DNA of 7,094 nucleotides. Source: an uncultured Mucispirillum sp. GTDB lineage: Bacteria > Chrysiogenota > Deferribacteres > Deferribacterales > Mucispirillaceae. The position numbers were made by a program, and so were the translations under genes. Under the pieces are notes generated by a model, which saw nothing but the letters and a program-made list of their open reading frames with translations, had not been told where the DNA came from and ran no database searches. Shown piece after piece: positions 1 to 6,222 of the stretch. The stretch is from assembly GCA_945947845.1 (NCBI GenBank), contig CAMEZN010000089.1, positions 1 through 7,094 of the forward strand. Direction: 5' to 3'. Within the stretch, counting starts at the first letter, position 1, and every line of letters starts with the position of its first letter.

Positions 1-1
1 A

Positions 2-661
2 ATTGTTTCACTTTTAACATATGGTGACCCAAAAATGATAAGTCCAGCAACGATTGAATCTGATAATCACAAAGTAGGACTATTTGCAATTTCTTTTGTA
101 CCTGAAAATAATGGGAAAGGAGCATTATTTTCAAGAAGTGATTTAGCGGATATAGATCCATATGCTTTTGTTGCTCAAAATCATTTAACTAATATTACTA
201 ATCACTTTACCAACAGAACCTCTTTAAATGATGAGCAGCTATTATGGCTCGCATTATTTAAGAGTCCTGTATATAAAGCATTTAATATGTATTCTATAAG
301 TAAAGGGGCATTAGACAGTTTTAGCGATAATTTTAAATCTGTTGCGGGGGTCCAAATGGCTTATGAATTTTTATCAAAAATTAATATGGAAATTTTAAAA
401 GGTTTAGCAAAATTTCAACAAGGTGTAGAGATGGCTGGTTATTGGACTGATGCATCTAGACTGCCAAAAAAAACAGAGTTTATAAAAAATAGATTACACA
501 CTATGGTAGAGAGTAGTTACAGTGCTTATGTTGAGGCATATAGCATATTTTCCAAAAAAATGCAGGATAATAACGAGTTAGTGAAACTGCAAAATATCCA
601 AAATGCCATGGCAGCAAGGCACCCTGTGTTAAGTCAGAAGATATTCGTTCCAGGATTTTAA
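2..661 (+). CDS. traH: Conjugal transfer pilus assembly protein TraH, C-terminal part (5' end outside window)
   Basis: TraH is an F-type type IV secretion protein of the periplasm and outer envelope. It acts with TraF, TraW, TrbC and others in pilus assembly and mating-pair stabilisation. The frame is open to the left edge: 11 further codons precede the ATG at 35, and that ATG has no Shine-Dalgarno sequence, so it is an internal Met and the gene is cut off. About 219 residues are visible, against roughly 450 for F TraH. The match is from memory of the family. A segment reading LFKSPVYKAFN corresponds to the conserved 'LPVYK..N' region, and ILKGLAKFQQGVE corresponds to the 'SKGLTKY' helix. A long helical tail and a final PGF follow. 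It is immediately followed by traG, the same order as in F. An intrinsic terminator lies 22 bp after the stop, so transcription probably falls before traG. TraH identity is likely, though no alignment could be run. Confidence 0.85.
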   Translation: MVSLLTYGDPKMISPATIESDNHKVGLFAISFVPENNGKGALFSRSDLADIDPYAFVAQNHLTNITNHFTNRTSLNDEQLLWLALFKSPVYKAFNMYSISKGALDSFSDNFKSVAGVQMAYEFLSKINMEILKGLAKFQQGVEMAGYWTDASRLPKKTEFIKNRLHTMVESSYSAYVEAYSIFSKKMQDNNELVKLQNIQNAMAARHPVLSQKIFVPGF

Positions 662-683
662 TATTCAGTTAATAAATTAATAT

Positions 684-720
684 AGAGCCTTATTTAAAAT
701 ATAAGGCTCTGATTTTTTGT
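684..720 (+). terminator. Intrinsic terminator after traH
   Basis: Perfect 10-bp arms AGAGCCTTAT (684-693) and ATAAGGCTCT (701-710) enclose a 7-nt loop. They are followed by GA and a run of six T at 713-718. This is a textbook rho-independent terminator. It lies between traH and traG, which are usually co-transcribed in F-type operons, so it implies either partial read-through or a separate traG promoter. Confidence 0.9.
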
Positions 721-721
721 T

Positions 722-738
722 TAAAATGTAACATTTTA
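722..738. promoter_or_regulatory. 17-bp palindrome upstream of traG, possible operator
   Basis: TAAAATGT (722-729), a central A (730) and ACATTTTA (731-738) form a perfect inverted repeat in the short gap between the traH terminator and traG. It has the size and symmetry of a dimeric repressor site. A weak promoter could overlap it: TTGTTT at 717-722, then 17 nt, then TCTTAT at 740-745. That promoter match is poor and is offered only as a possibility. The palindrome itself is certain; its role is inferred. Confidence 0.4.
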
Positions 739-776
739 TTCTTATTATTAATAAACTATATTTATCTGGAGGATGT

Positions 777-3689
777 ATGAAAAGAAGAATTATATTAGTT
801 TTATTACTGGTATTATCTGTTCCTGTATATTCTTATTCGGCACCAACATATGAGATTTATACATGGGGCTATATGGATATAATGTATAATATGTTGAATG
901 CTGTTAAGTATTTTATGGGTTCAGGTAATTATGAAATGATGTTTAAGATAGCTGCATTATTAGCCTTAATCACTATCTTTTTATCATTACTTAACGATAA
1001 AGGGTTCTCACCTGTTTTAATGGTTCAGAAAATATTATTAATTATAGGGTTACAGGCTTTCCTTTTTGCTAATGTTACTGCAAGGGTGGAAATTAAAGAT
1101 GTTTCAAACGGTGTTGTAGGAGCAACAGGGTTTGAGGTTGTAGAAGATGTTCCTGTAGTAGTAGCTTTTCCGTTATATGTATTATCAAATATTGAGAAAG
1201 CGGCAAGAGATACTTTTAGAGATGCATTAAATAGAGCTGCTGGTCAGAACGGTATATTTTTGCAGGATATGTCAGTGATAACAGCATTAAATATAATGGA
1301 TACAGCAAATAATATAAGAGTATCAGATGTGAATTTTATCAGGTCATACCAGTCGTTTATGGAAAATTGTATAGTGCCTGATATATTAACAGGTTTTACT
1401 GATGTTAATCAGCTTGTAAAATCTAGTGATGCTTGGGAAATTTTTGGAGTAGATTTACACAAATCAAGGATAGGTAGTTTTTACGATGGGACAAAGAAAA
1501 ACACTGTTGATGGTCAAATTATGACTTGCGATAAATTGTATGAAAATATAGACAGACAGATAGCTGGGTTAAGTGCAAATGCTGAAAATCAGATAAAAGG
1601 TCAGTTAGGTTTAGCAGCTAATACTACTATAGATACTGTATTAGGCAGTATGGGTACTGATTTATTTAATTATCAGCAAGGTCAAACCATGTTATTACAG
1701 AATGCTATGATGTTAAATACATTTTCTGATGCATATTCTAATTTAGGAAGTTCGTTAGGTATGGAAGAAAATGCACTAGGTTATGGTATGGCCAAAGCAC
1801 AGGAAACTGCAAAAATGACAGGTGCTATGCAGGCAATACAGGCTAAAAAATATTTACCTACTGCCAAAGGTTATATGACGGTGATATTTGTAGCATTAAT
1901 ACCGTTTATAATAATAATAGCACTTATAACATCTAATTTTAAGAAACCATTTGCTATGATATTTGGTTTACTTTTAGCACTTGCATTATGGAATATAGGA
2001 GAGCAGTTATTAGATTTTATTATAATAGTTCGCACGAAGACATTATTTGCAAGTAGTGGTTTATCTGCTTATAATCTAGAAAGTCAGCCATTTTTAAGCT
2101 CAGGTATAACTGATATGTTGAATTTATCATTAAGTATGTACTGGATGATACCGACACTTGCATTTAGTGTAGCTACCTTAAGCGGCTTTGGAGCAGCCAG
2201 TATGATGGGCAGTATATCAGGCATAGCGACAGCTGGAGTATCTGGAGCGGCAGCAGAGGCAGCAACTGGCAGTATGAGTGCAGGTAATATCCGTATGAGC
2301 AACATCAATATGAATAAGTATGATGCAGCCCAAACAATGAATGCTGGCACAACTAGTAAGTTAAGTTTAGACCATCAGCAGACAGCCAGCAACCAAAGCA
2401 GTGTATCAACAGGTACTAGGAATATCCATGATAAGACAGACAGCCTTAAGCATGAAGGCACAACCTTTATGAGAAATCAAGATGGTGAACTGCTGCGAAT
2501 GACAGGTAATTTTGAGCAGACAGGTGGTGCTTGGAAATTCAGCGGTAATGTTCAGAATTTAAGTACAGGAGAAACCTATACAGGCAATATGTCAGGTATG
2601 GCTAAAGATATGAATAGTATGCAGCAGGGTTTAAATGTTGATGATATATCTATGACAGGTAAAGAGCGTGCTAATTTAGGTGATGTGAAAGGTAAAAATG
2701 TAGCCTTTATACAGGGCACAGTTGTAGATAGTAATTTATCTGCCAGTGATATTATTCATAAAGATAAAACTCGCACAGAAAACACTAATGATGAGAAAAA
2801 CTATAGTTATGAAAGAACAACAGATATAGACACAAGTAGAACTGAAAAACATAATAATTCATACTCTTCTGGCGATACAGTAACAATTAATACAAAGAAC
2901 CAAATAAAAGTTGGTGATGAAGTATTAACTGGTGGAAAAATAACTCAAGAAGGAAATAAAGCAGTTATTGAGGGAACTACAGCAGACGGTATGAAATACA
3001 CAGCAACGGTAGGTAATGCAGAAATTAACAAAGATGAGAACGGAAACTACACTGTCGGCGGACAAGTAGCACAGAGCCGCAAAGAAGGTGGAAACAGCAC
3101 AAATATTAATAACAGTTATAGTGAACAAGCTGGACAAAAACTTGCACTTGGTGATGAAATTACTGGTCATGGTGGAGCAAGGGGAGTATTAAAAGAAGGA
3201 TTTTCTAAATATATAGGCAATAGTGAAGATGCAGAGATAGCAAAAGATGCATTTTTTAACAATTTAACTCAAAATCAGAATGCCATATTATCACAAAGTG
3301 GAAGTAATATGACAGCTGGAGAATTAGCAACCTCATTAAAAGCTTATGCAAAAGGTGAAGTATCTTTAGGTATTGGTGTTCCAGGTGGCACAGGTGCTAA
3401 AGCCTCTCTTGGTGTAGAAGCTGCTATTGGTGCTTCATTGAGACAGGTAGGTCAAAATGCAACATCTGCTGATTTCAATAGGATAATGAATGAACAGATA
3501 TTTAACAATGTAAGTCAGCAGGTAGCATTTGGTAAGATTAAAGCAGAAGATTTTGATAAGGCATTAGAACAGGCATATGATGCTTATAATAATGTTTTAA
3601 AGGATATAGCCAAAGGAACTGGTTCAATGAATCCGTATACGGAAACAGAAGGTATGGTTAATATGCCAACAAATCCTTCAAAAAAATAA
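777..3689 (+). CDS. traG: Conjugal transfer mating-pair stabilisation protein TraG
   Basis: TraG is the large inner-membrane protein of F-type conjugation. Its N-terminal half is needed for pilus assembly. Its periplasmic C-terminal half acts in mating-pair stabilisation and, in F, in entry exclusion by recognising recipient TraS. Length (970) is close to F TraG (938). The start at 777 gives a signal-like hydrophobic segment (residues 5-22), and GGAGG sits 4 nt upstream. Membrane segments are predicted near 56-73, 83-99, 368-387, 392-416 and 455-475. Two cysteines (198 in ENCIVPD, 251 in MTCDK) fall where F TraG has NCVMGD and ITCKD. The block at 98-135 (TARVEIKDVS to the VEDVPV stretch) also parallels F. 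Residues 480-970 are Ser/Thr/Asn/Gly-rich and low in similarity, with a Gly/Ala-rich stretch at 863-886 like that of F TraG. Identity rests on the N-terminal domain and the traH neighbour; the C-terminal half appears lineage-specific. Confidence 0.93.
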   Translation: MKRRIILVLLLVLSVPVYSYSAPTYEIYTWGYMDIMYNMLNAVKYFMGSGNYEMMFKIAALLALITIFLSLLNDKGFSPVLMVQKILLIIGLQAFLFANVTARVEIKDVSNGVVGATGFEVVEDVPVVVAFPLYVLSNIEKAARDTFRDALNRAAGQNGIFLQDMSVITALNIMDTANNIRVSDVNFIRSYQSFMENCIVPDILTGFTDVNQLVKSSDAWEIFGVDLHKSRIGSFYDGTKKNTVDGQIMTCDKLYENIDRQIAGLSANAENQIKGQLGLAANTTIDTVLGSMGTDLFNYQQGQTMLLQNAMMLNTFSDAYSNLGSSLGMEENALGYGMAKAQETAKMTGAMQAIQAKKYLPTAKGYMTVIFVALIPFIIIIALITSNFKKPFAMIFGLLLALALWNIGEQLLDFIIIVRTKTLFASSGLSAYNLESQPFLSSGITDMLNLSLSMYWMIPTLAFSVATLSGFGAASMMGSISGIATAGVSGAAAEAATGSMSAGNIRMSNINMNKYDAAQTMNAGTTSKLSLDHQQTASNQSSVSTGTRNIHDKTDSLKHEGTTFMRNQDGELLRMTGNFEQTGGAWKFSGNVQNLSTGETYTGNMSGMAKDMNSMQQGLNVDDISMTGKERANLGDVKGKNVAFIQGTVVDSNLSASDIIHKDKTRTENTNDEKNYSYERTTDIDTSRTEKHNNSYSSGDTVTINTKNQIKVGDEVLTGGKITQEGNKAVIEGTTADGMKYTATVGNAEINKDENGNYTVGGQVAQSRKEGGNSTNINNSYSEQAGQKLALGDEITGHGGARGVLKEGFSKYIGNSEDAEIAKDAFFNNLTQNQNAILSQSGSNMTAGELATSLKAYAKGEVSLGIGVPGGTGAKASLGVEAAIGASLRQVGQNATSADFNRIMNEQIFNNVSQQVAFGKIKAEDFDKALEQAYDAYNNVLKDIAKGTGSMNPYTETEGMVNMPTNPSKK

Positions 3690-3715
3690 GAGAATATTAG
3701 AAAATATAAAACAAT

Positions 3716-3750
3716 CCCCACTAATAAAGCAATTAGTGGGGAAATTTTTT
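3716..3750 (+). terminator. Intrinsic terminator after traG, probably bidirectional
   Basis: Perfect 10-bp arms CCCCACTAAT (3716-3725) and ATTAGTGGGG (3732-3741) enclose a 6-nt loop, then AAA and six T at 3745-3750. It follows the traG stop by 26 bp. On the minus strand the same stem is followed by ATTGTTTTATATTTTC, so it can also end the convergent 69-residue gene, whose stop lies about 40 bp away. Confidence 0.9.
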
Positions 3751-3780
3751 ATAATTTAAATGGATTATAATATGAAATAA

Positions 3781-3990
3781 TTAATGGTTATCGTGATATA
3801 TATTTCCAGGAAGGTCTGAATAACATGGATCAGTATATATATTAGTATCATCAGCATCATTACAATATTTATTATTACTATTAATATTTCCTGTGTAATG
3901 AACTTTATGTTTTACTTTATATATTGCAATTAAAATAGCACTTAATATAATAAATCCCAAAACAATAAAAAATATAGTTAAAAAATTCAT
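3781..3990 (-). CDS. Small single-pass membrane protein, unknown function
   Basis: Complete 69-residue protein, not recognised. Residues 3-24 form a strongly hydrophobic helix with no charged residue, followed by the basic stretch KVKHK. That pattern predicts an N-out, C-in inner-membrane anchor. The rest (residues 33-69) is hydrophilic and rich in Asn, Asp and Tyr, with Cys43 and Cys56. The gene is credible despite its size: GGAGG (4000-4004) lies 9 nt before the ATG, and a near-perfect sigma-70 promoter lies upstream (4041-4069). It converges on traG and shares the terminator between them. Its place directly after traG is where F carries traS, an inner-membrane entry-exclusion protein. It is much shorter than TraS and on the opposite strand, so an exclusion role is a guess from position and topology. 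Confidence 0.75.
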   Translation of the reverse strand: MNFLTIFFIVLGFIILSAILIAIYKVKHKVHYTGNINSNNKYCNDADDTNIYTDPCYSDLPGNIYHDNH

Positions 3991-4013
3991 ATCTCTTAAC
4001 CTCCAAATTATTC

Positions 4014-4056
4014 GATAAGTTGTATTCTTATCATATTTGTATTGTAGTATAAGAAT
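4014..4056. promoter_or_regulatory. Inverted repeats around the start site of the 69-residue gene
   Basis: Two overlapping inverted repeats flank the transcription start. ATTCTTAT (4024-4031) and ATAAGAAT (4049-4056) are perfect 8-bp arms with 17 nt between them, straddling the -10 box and start site. GATAAG (4014-4019) and CTTATC (4027-4032) are perfect 6-bp arms with a 7-nt spacer just downstream. Position suggests an operator for a repressor, or a 5' leader hairpin for the shorter pair. The region is AT-rich, so chance cannot be excluded. Confidence 0.45.
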
Positions 4057-4069
4057 GGAAAAATGTCAA
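4041..4069 (-). promoter_or_regulatory. Near-consensus sigma-70 promoter for the 69-residue gene
   Basis: On the minus strand TTGACA (4064-4069) is followed by exactly 17 nt and TACAAT (4041-4046), an 11 of 12 match to consensus. Transcription would start near 4034, giving a leader of about 44 nt before the ATG at 3990. This is the best promoter match in the window together with that at 6047-6075. Confidence 0.85.
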
Positions 4070-4092
4070 GTAAAACTTTAAGATTAAACTAT

Positions 4093-4139
4093 AAAAAATC
4101 TTTTATTATTAATAAGTTACAAACTTATTAATAATAAAA
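4093..4139 (-). terminator. Likely terminator of the YwqK-like gene: 18-bp perfect AT-rich stem
   Basis: Positions 4101-4118 and 4122-4139 are perfect 18-bp inverted arms around a 3-nt loop (ACA); only one pair is G-C. Reading on the minus strand, the stem begins 37 bp after the stop of the repeat-protein gene and is followed by GATTTTTTAT (T-run 4093-4098), which fits a rho-independent terminator. A-runs on both sides could make it work in both directions. It is unusually long and GC-poor for a terminator. Confidence 0.6.
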
Positions 4140-4176
4140 AAAGTGAATTTATAATGCCATGCTTATATGATATTTA

Positions 4177-4836
4177 TTAATCACAATTAATTTTTAAACC
4201 TTTATCCCAATTTGATACTTCTGCATTTGTCCATTGTCTACCATTAGCACATGTTCCACTTACAGGTTTGTTATTTTTATATATTACAGTTGCCCAAAGA
4301 TAACCATTGACATAACGCTTTAATGTTCCATCTATTTGGCTATTTTTGTATGTTATTTCTTGTTGTAGTTTACCATTTTCACTGTATAATTTTTCTACAC
4401 CGTTTGCTTGATCATTTTTAAATGGGAGTTCATATTGTATAACACCGTTTTCATAGTATATTTTTGCAATTCCATCTTTTTTATTGTTTTTATAGGGTGT
4501 TTCTTTTTCTAAAGTACCATTTTTGTAATATTGTTTTTCTACACCTTCTATTTTGCCATCTTTAAATGGAATTTCCATAACTAGCTTCCCATCCTCATCA
4601 TATATTTTTCCTATACCTTCTACTTTACCATTTTTAAGTGTCCCTATATGTTGTAGTTTTCCATTTTTATGGTAACATTTTACTAATCCATCTGGTAAAT
4701 TATTTTTATTTTTTGATGGGTATATACATTTTAATTCACCAGTATCATAATATGTTTTGTCTGTATTATTATCTGCAAATACAAAAGTAGTAAAAGTAGT
4801 AAAACTTAAAAATAAAATAAATAAAATTTTTTTCAT
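4177..4836 (-). CDS. Exported YwqK/MORN_2-type repeat protein
   Basis: 219-residue exported protein. An upstream in-frame ATG at 4896 exists, but the start at 4836 is preferred: it yields a clean signal peptide (MKKILFILFL start, cleavage likely after A21, no lipobox), and GAGGA lies 4 nt upstream. The mature part is a tandem array with an exact 24-residue period, repeats beginning at G50, G74, G98, G122, G146 and G170 with pattern G..K.Y..NGKL..E.PYKNGK.(E/D), plus a degenerate unit at 27-49. This is the MORN_2 / 'antitoxin component YwqK' repeat type. The C-terminal tail and N-terminal region carry four cysteines (37, 54, 196, 218) that could form disulfides in the periplasm. In Bacillus, YwqK is linked to the toxin YwqJ, but exported forms in Gram-negative bacteria are of unknown function, and no toxin is evident here. 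Calling it an antitoxin would be unjustified. Confidence 0.85.
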   Translation of the reverse strand: MKKILFILFLSFTTFTTFVFADNNTDKTYYDTGELKCIYPSKNKNNLPDGLVKCYHKNGKLQHIGTLKNGKVEGIGKIYDEDGKLVMEIPFKDGKIEGVEKQYYKNGTLEKETPYKNNKKDGIAKIYYENGVIQYELPFKNDQANGVEKLYSENGKLQQEITYKNSQIDGTLKRYVNGYLWATVIYKNNKPVSGTCANGRQWTNAEVSNWDKGLKINCD

Positions 4837-4864
4837 ACAATCCTCATTTTTCTTATAATGGTTA

Positions 4865-4893
4865 TTTGTAGACAATATTTTGTTATAAGTCAA
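4865..4893 (-). promoter_or_regulatory. Candidate promoter of the YwqK-like gene
   Basis: On the minus strand TTGACT (4888-4893), 17 nt, then TACAAA (4865-4870), followed by the ATG at 4836. An alternative overlapping promoter is TTGCAA (4904-4909), 16 nt, TATAAC (4882-4887). Either would give independent expression from the upstream 338-residue gene. No clear terminator separates the two genes, so read-through is also possible. Confidence 0.5.
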
Positions 4894-4936
4894 CATATAA
4901 AGTTTGCAATAACTAATTTTATAAAATGTATTGATT

Positions 4937-5953
4937 TTACAATAAACTGTTTAAAAAAGTTTTGATAAATTCAAATCCTAATGATGCAAGGTTTTTTATA
5001 TAGCTCATTCCTGAATTAATAAAATTAATTTCCATTAATCTGCTGTATGGAATTGGTAACTCTAGAATAATAGGTATTATTGCAATCAAAATACCTAAAC
5101 AAGTTACTCTTTTTTGTAATTTTAGTTCACGCTTATTTGCTTCTTTTTCTCTTTGTTGTTCTTGATGTAATATTCTTTGACTTAATAATAATGCCTCTTT
5201 TTCTCTGTTTCTACTGAGTATATCAGCCAATGCGATTACTTGAGATTTTATTTCATCATGTTTAGCTTTAACATTATAATTTGTTGATATAATCTTCCAA
5301 AAATTATAAGTCTGGTATCTATCCATTTTAACTGGATTTTCAAAGAAATACTGTAAATCAAAAGCATGAATTTTTTCTATAAAGTTTTCAATATACCAGC
5401 TATTTTCTTTCGCTGTATATATATTTGCCATATCATTAGATAATTTATCCATTTTTCTATTATAAGCAATAGCCAGTAAATACATCATTAGTATTCTATA
5501 AAATACTTGGTCTGCTGTATCTTTTTGTTCTATTAGATTTGTATCATTATCTGTTTCATTAGTTTTGGGCTTAATTTTATCATAATAGCTTTGTTTTTTA
5601 TAGACAGCAAAACCTTTTTCAGAAATCATAAAATGGAAATATGAAGTTTCATAGCTATTTGTTTCGTCTGGTTTAAATGTTTTTGAATCCCTAAACTCTT
5701 CAGAAACTAATTCTGGTTTAACAATTTTATCATAAAATAAAGCCTTAAGTGCAAAATCTTTTTTACTATATTTTATATCAATTACTGTATGTTCTATTCC
5801 GCCATCAATATAAAAAGTTCTTGTATTTGTAGTTATTTGAATTTCATCAAAAAAAGTATATATTGTTTCATCTATACTATCTCCATTTTGAACTTTTATA
5901 CCATTTCTAACACTATCATAGAAAAACTTGTATTCTTGAGTGTTTGCTTCCAT
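4937..5953 (-). CDS. Coiled-coil protein with C-terminal membrane segments, unknown function
   Basis: 338-residue protein, family not recognised. The ATG at 5953 is chosen over an upstream in-frame ATG at 5983, because AGGAGG (5958-5963) lies 4 nt before it and the candidate start site (about 5980) falls after the upstream ATG. Residues 1-145 are a mixed polar region with beta-like stretches (31-62) and no signal peptide. Residues 149-225 are helical and rich in Tyr/Phe (YRILMMYLLAIAY at 152-164). Residues 228-282 form a highly charged probable coiled coil (EKEALLLSQR, QQREKEANKRELK). A hydrophobic helix follows at 283-301, then a second hydrophobic segment at 312-338. The layout is a large cytoplasmic N-terminus, a helical stalk and two C-terminal membrane helices. 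That is superficially like CorA-type proteins, but the GMN motif is absent. An effector or defence role is conceivable from the accessory context; nothing in the sequence proves it. Confidence 0.8.
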   Translation of the reverse strand: MEANTQEYKFFYDSVRNGIKVQNGDSIDETIYTFFDEIQITTNTRTFYIDGGIEHTVIDIKYSKKDFALKALFYDKIVKPELVSEEFRDSKTFKPDETNSYETSYFHFMISEKGFAVYKKQSYYDKIKPKTNETDNDTNLIEQKDTADQVFYRILMMYLLAIAYNRKMDKLSNDMANIYTAKENSWYIENFIEKIHAFDLQYFFENPVKMDRYQTYNFWKIISTNYNVKAKHDEIKSQVIALADILSRNREKEALLLSQRILHQEQQREKEANKRELKLQKRVTCLGILIAIIPIILELPIPYSRLMEINFINSGMSYIKNLASLGFEFIKTFLNSLL

Positions 5954-5986
5954 ATATCCTCCTGTAGAATGTTGTAAAAACATTAA

Positions 5987-6015
5987 TTTATATATTATTA
6001 CAATAAGAAATTCAA
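5987..6015 (-). promoter_or_regulatory. Candidate promoter of the 338-residue gene
   Basis: On the minus strand TTGAAT (6010-6015), 17 nt, then TATAAA (5987-5992), with a predicted start near 5980 and a leader of about 27 nt. Within that leader is a 6-bp inverted repeat, AATGTT (5968-5973) and AACATT (5979-5984), which could be an operator or small hairpin. The -35 element is 4/6 and the -10 is 5/6. Confidence 0.5.
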
Positions 6016-6046
6016 GTATATATGTATTTTATATATATAACACCTA

Positions 6047-6075
6047 TTGACAGTAATCATTAACTTTCATATATT
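6047..6075 (+). promoter_or_regulatory. Near-consensus sigma-70 promoter for the 142-residue gene and its leader
   Basis: TTGACA (6047-6052), exactly 17 nt, then TATATT (6070-6075); predicted start near 6082. It points rightward, back to back with the leftward promoter at 5987-6015, the two -35 boxes being about 31 bp apart. The next credible gene start is at 6258, so the transcript would have an unusually long leader of about 175 nt. Confidence 0.8.
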
Positions 6076-6090
6076 ATATTTATCTTATAT

Positions 6091-6196
6091 TACTTCCACA
6101 GCGAAGTCCCTGTCTAATGGCAGTCCAAGAAGTCTACGGGCTTACTCTTACTTAAACCTTACGAATAGGTTTCAACTATACACAATATTAGTGTAT
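6091..6196 (+). ncRNA. Candidate structured leader RNA (class not recognised)
   Basis: This block is visibly richer in G+C than its surroundings and lies wholly in the predicted 5' leader. Possible hairpins in order: ACAG (6098-6101) with CTGT (6110-6113); AAGTC-TACG-GGCTT (6130-6143), five pairs closed by a stable C(UACG)G tetraloop; AAACCT (6154-6159) with AGGTTT (6167-6172), perfect over a 7-nt loop; and ATACAC (6178-6183) with GTGTAT (6191-6196), perfect over a 7-nt loop. A 12-codon ORF (6117-6155, MAVQEVYGLTLT) ends at the third hairpin but has no convincing ribosome binding site. I could not match it to a known riboswitch. It might instead be a remnant of an IS200/IS605-type element end. 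Structure is inferred by eye. Confidence 0.35.
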
Positions 6197-6222
6197 CTAA
6201 TTTTAAAAAATATAAAAATATA

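Noticed and set aside
35..37. ATG at 35 as the true start of the first gene
   Set aside because: The frame stays open to the window edge, no ribosome binding site precedes it, and the product would be less than half of a normal TraH.
2084..2350. Open frame on the minus strand, 88 codons, inside traG
   Set aside because: It lies wholly opposite the membrane-segment part of traG; hydrophobic codons on one strand give open hydrophobic frames on the other. No ribosome binding site or independent support.
2925..3170. Open frame on the minus strand, 81 codons, inside traG
   Set aside because: Antisense to the low-complexity C-terminal half of traG, with a Cys/Ser-rich product of no recognisable type; a shadow frame.
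3781..3990. Calling the 69-residue protein TraS
   Set aside because: Position and membrane location are suggestive, but it is far shorter, in opposite orientation, and shows no sequence resemblance I can identify.
5789..5977. Open frame on the plus strand, 62 codons
   Set aside because: Antisense to the start of the well-supported 338-residue gene and across its ribosome binding site; no start signal of its own.
6091..6175. tRNA, integron attC site or guanidine-type tandem-hairpin riboswitch
   Set aside because: No cloverleaf or T-loop signature; no paired attC core sites; the hairpin near 6130 folds best with a UACG rather than an ACGR loop, and the second has a mismatch inside the loop region. 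None of these is convincing.
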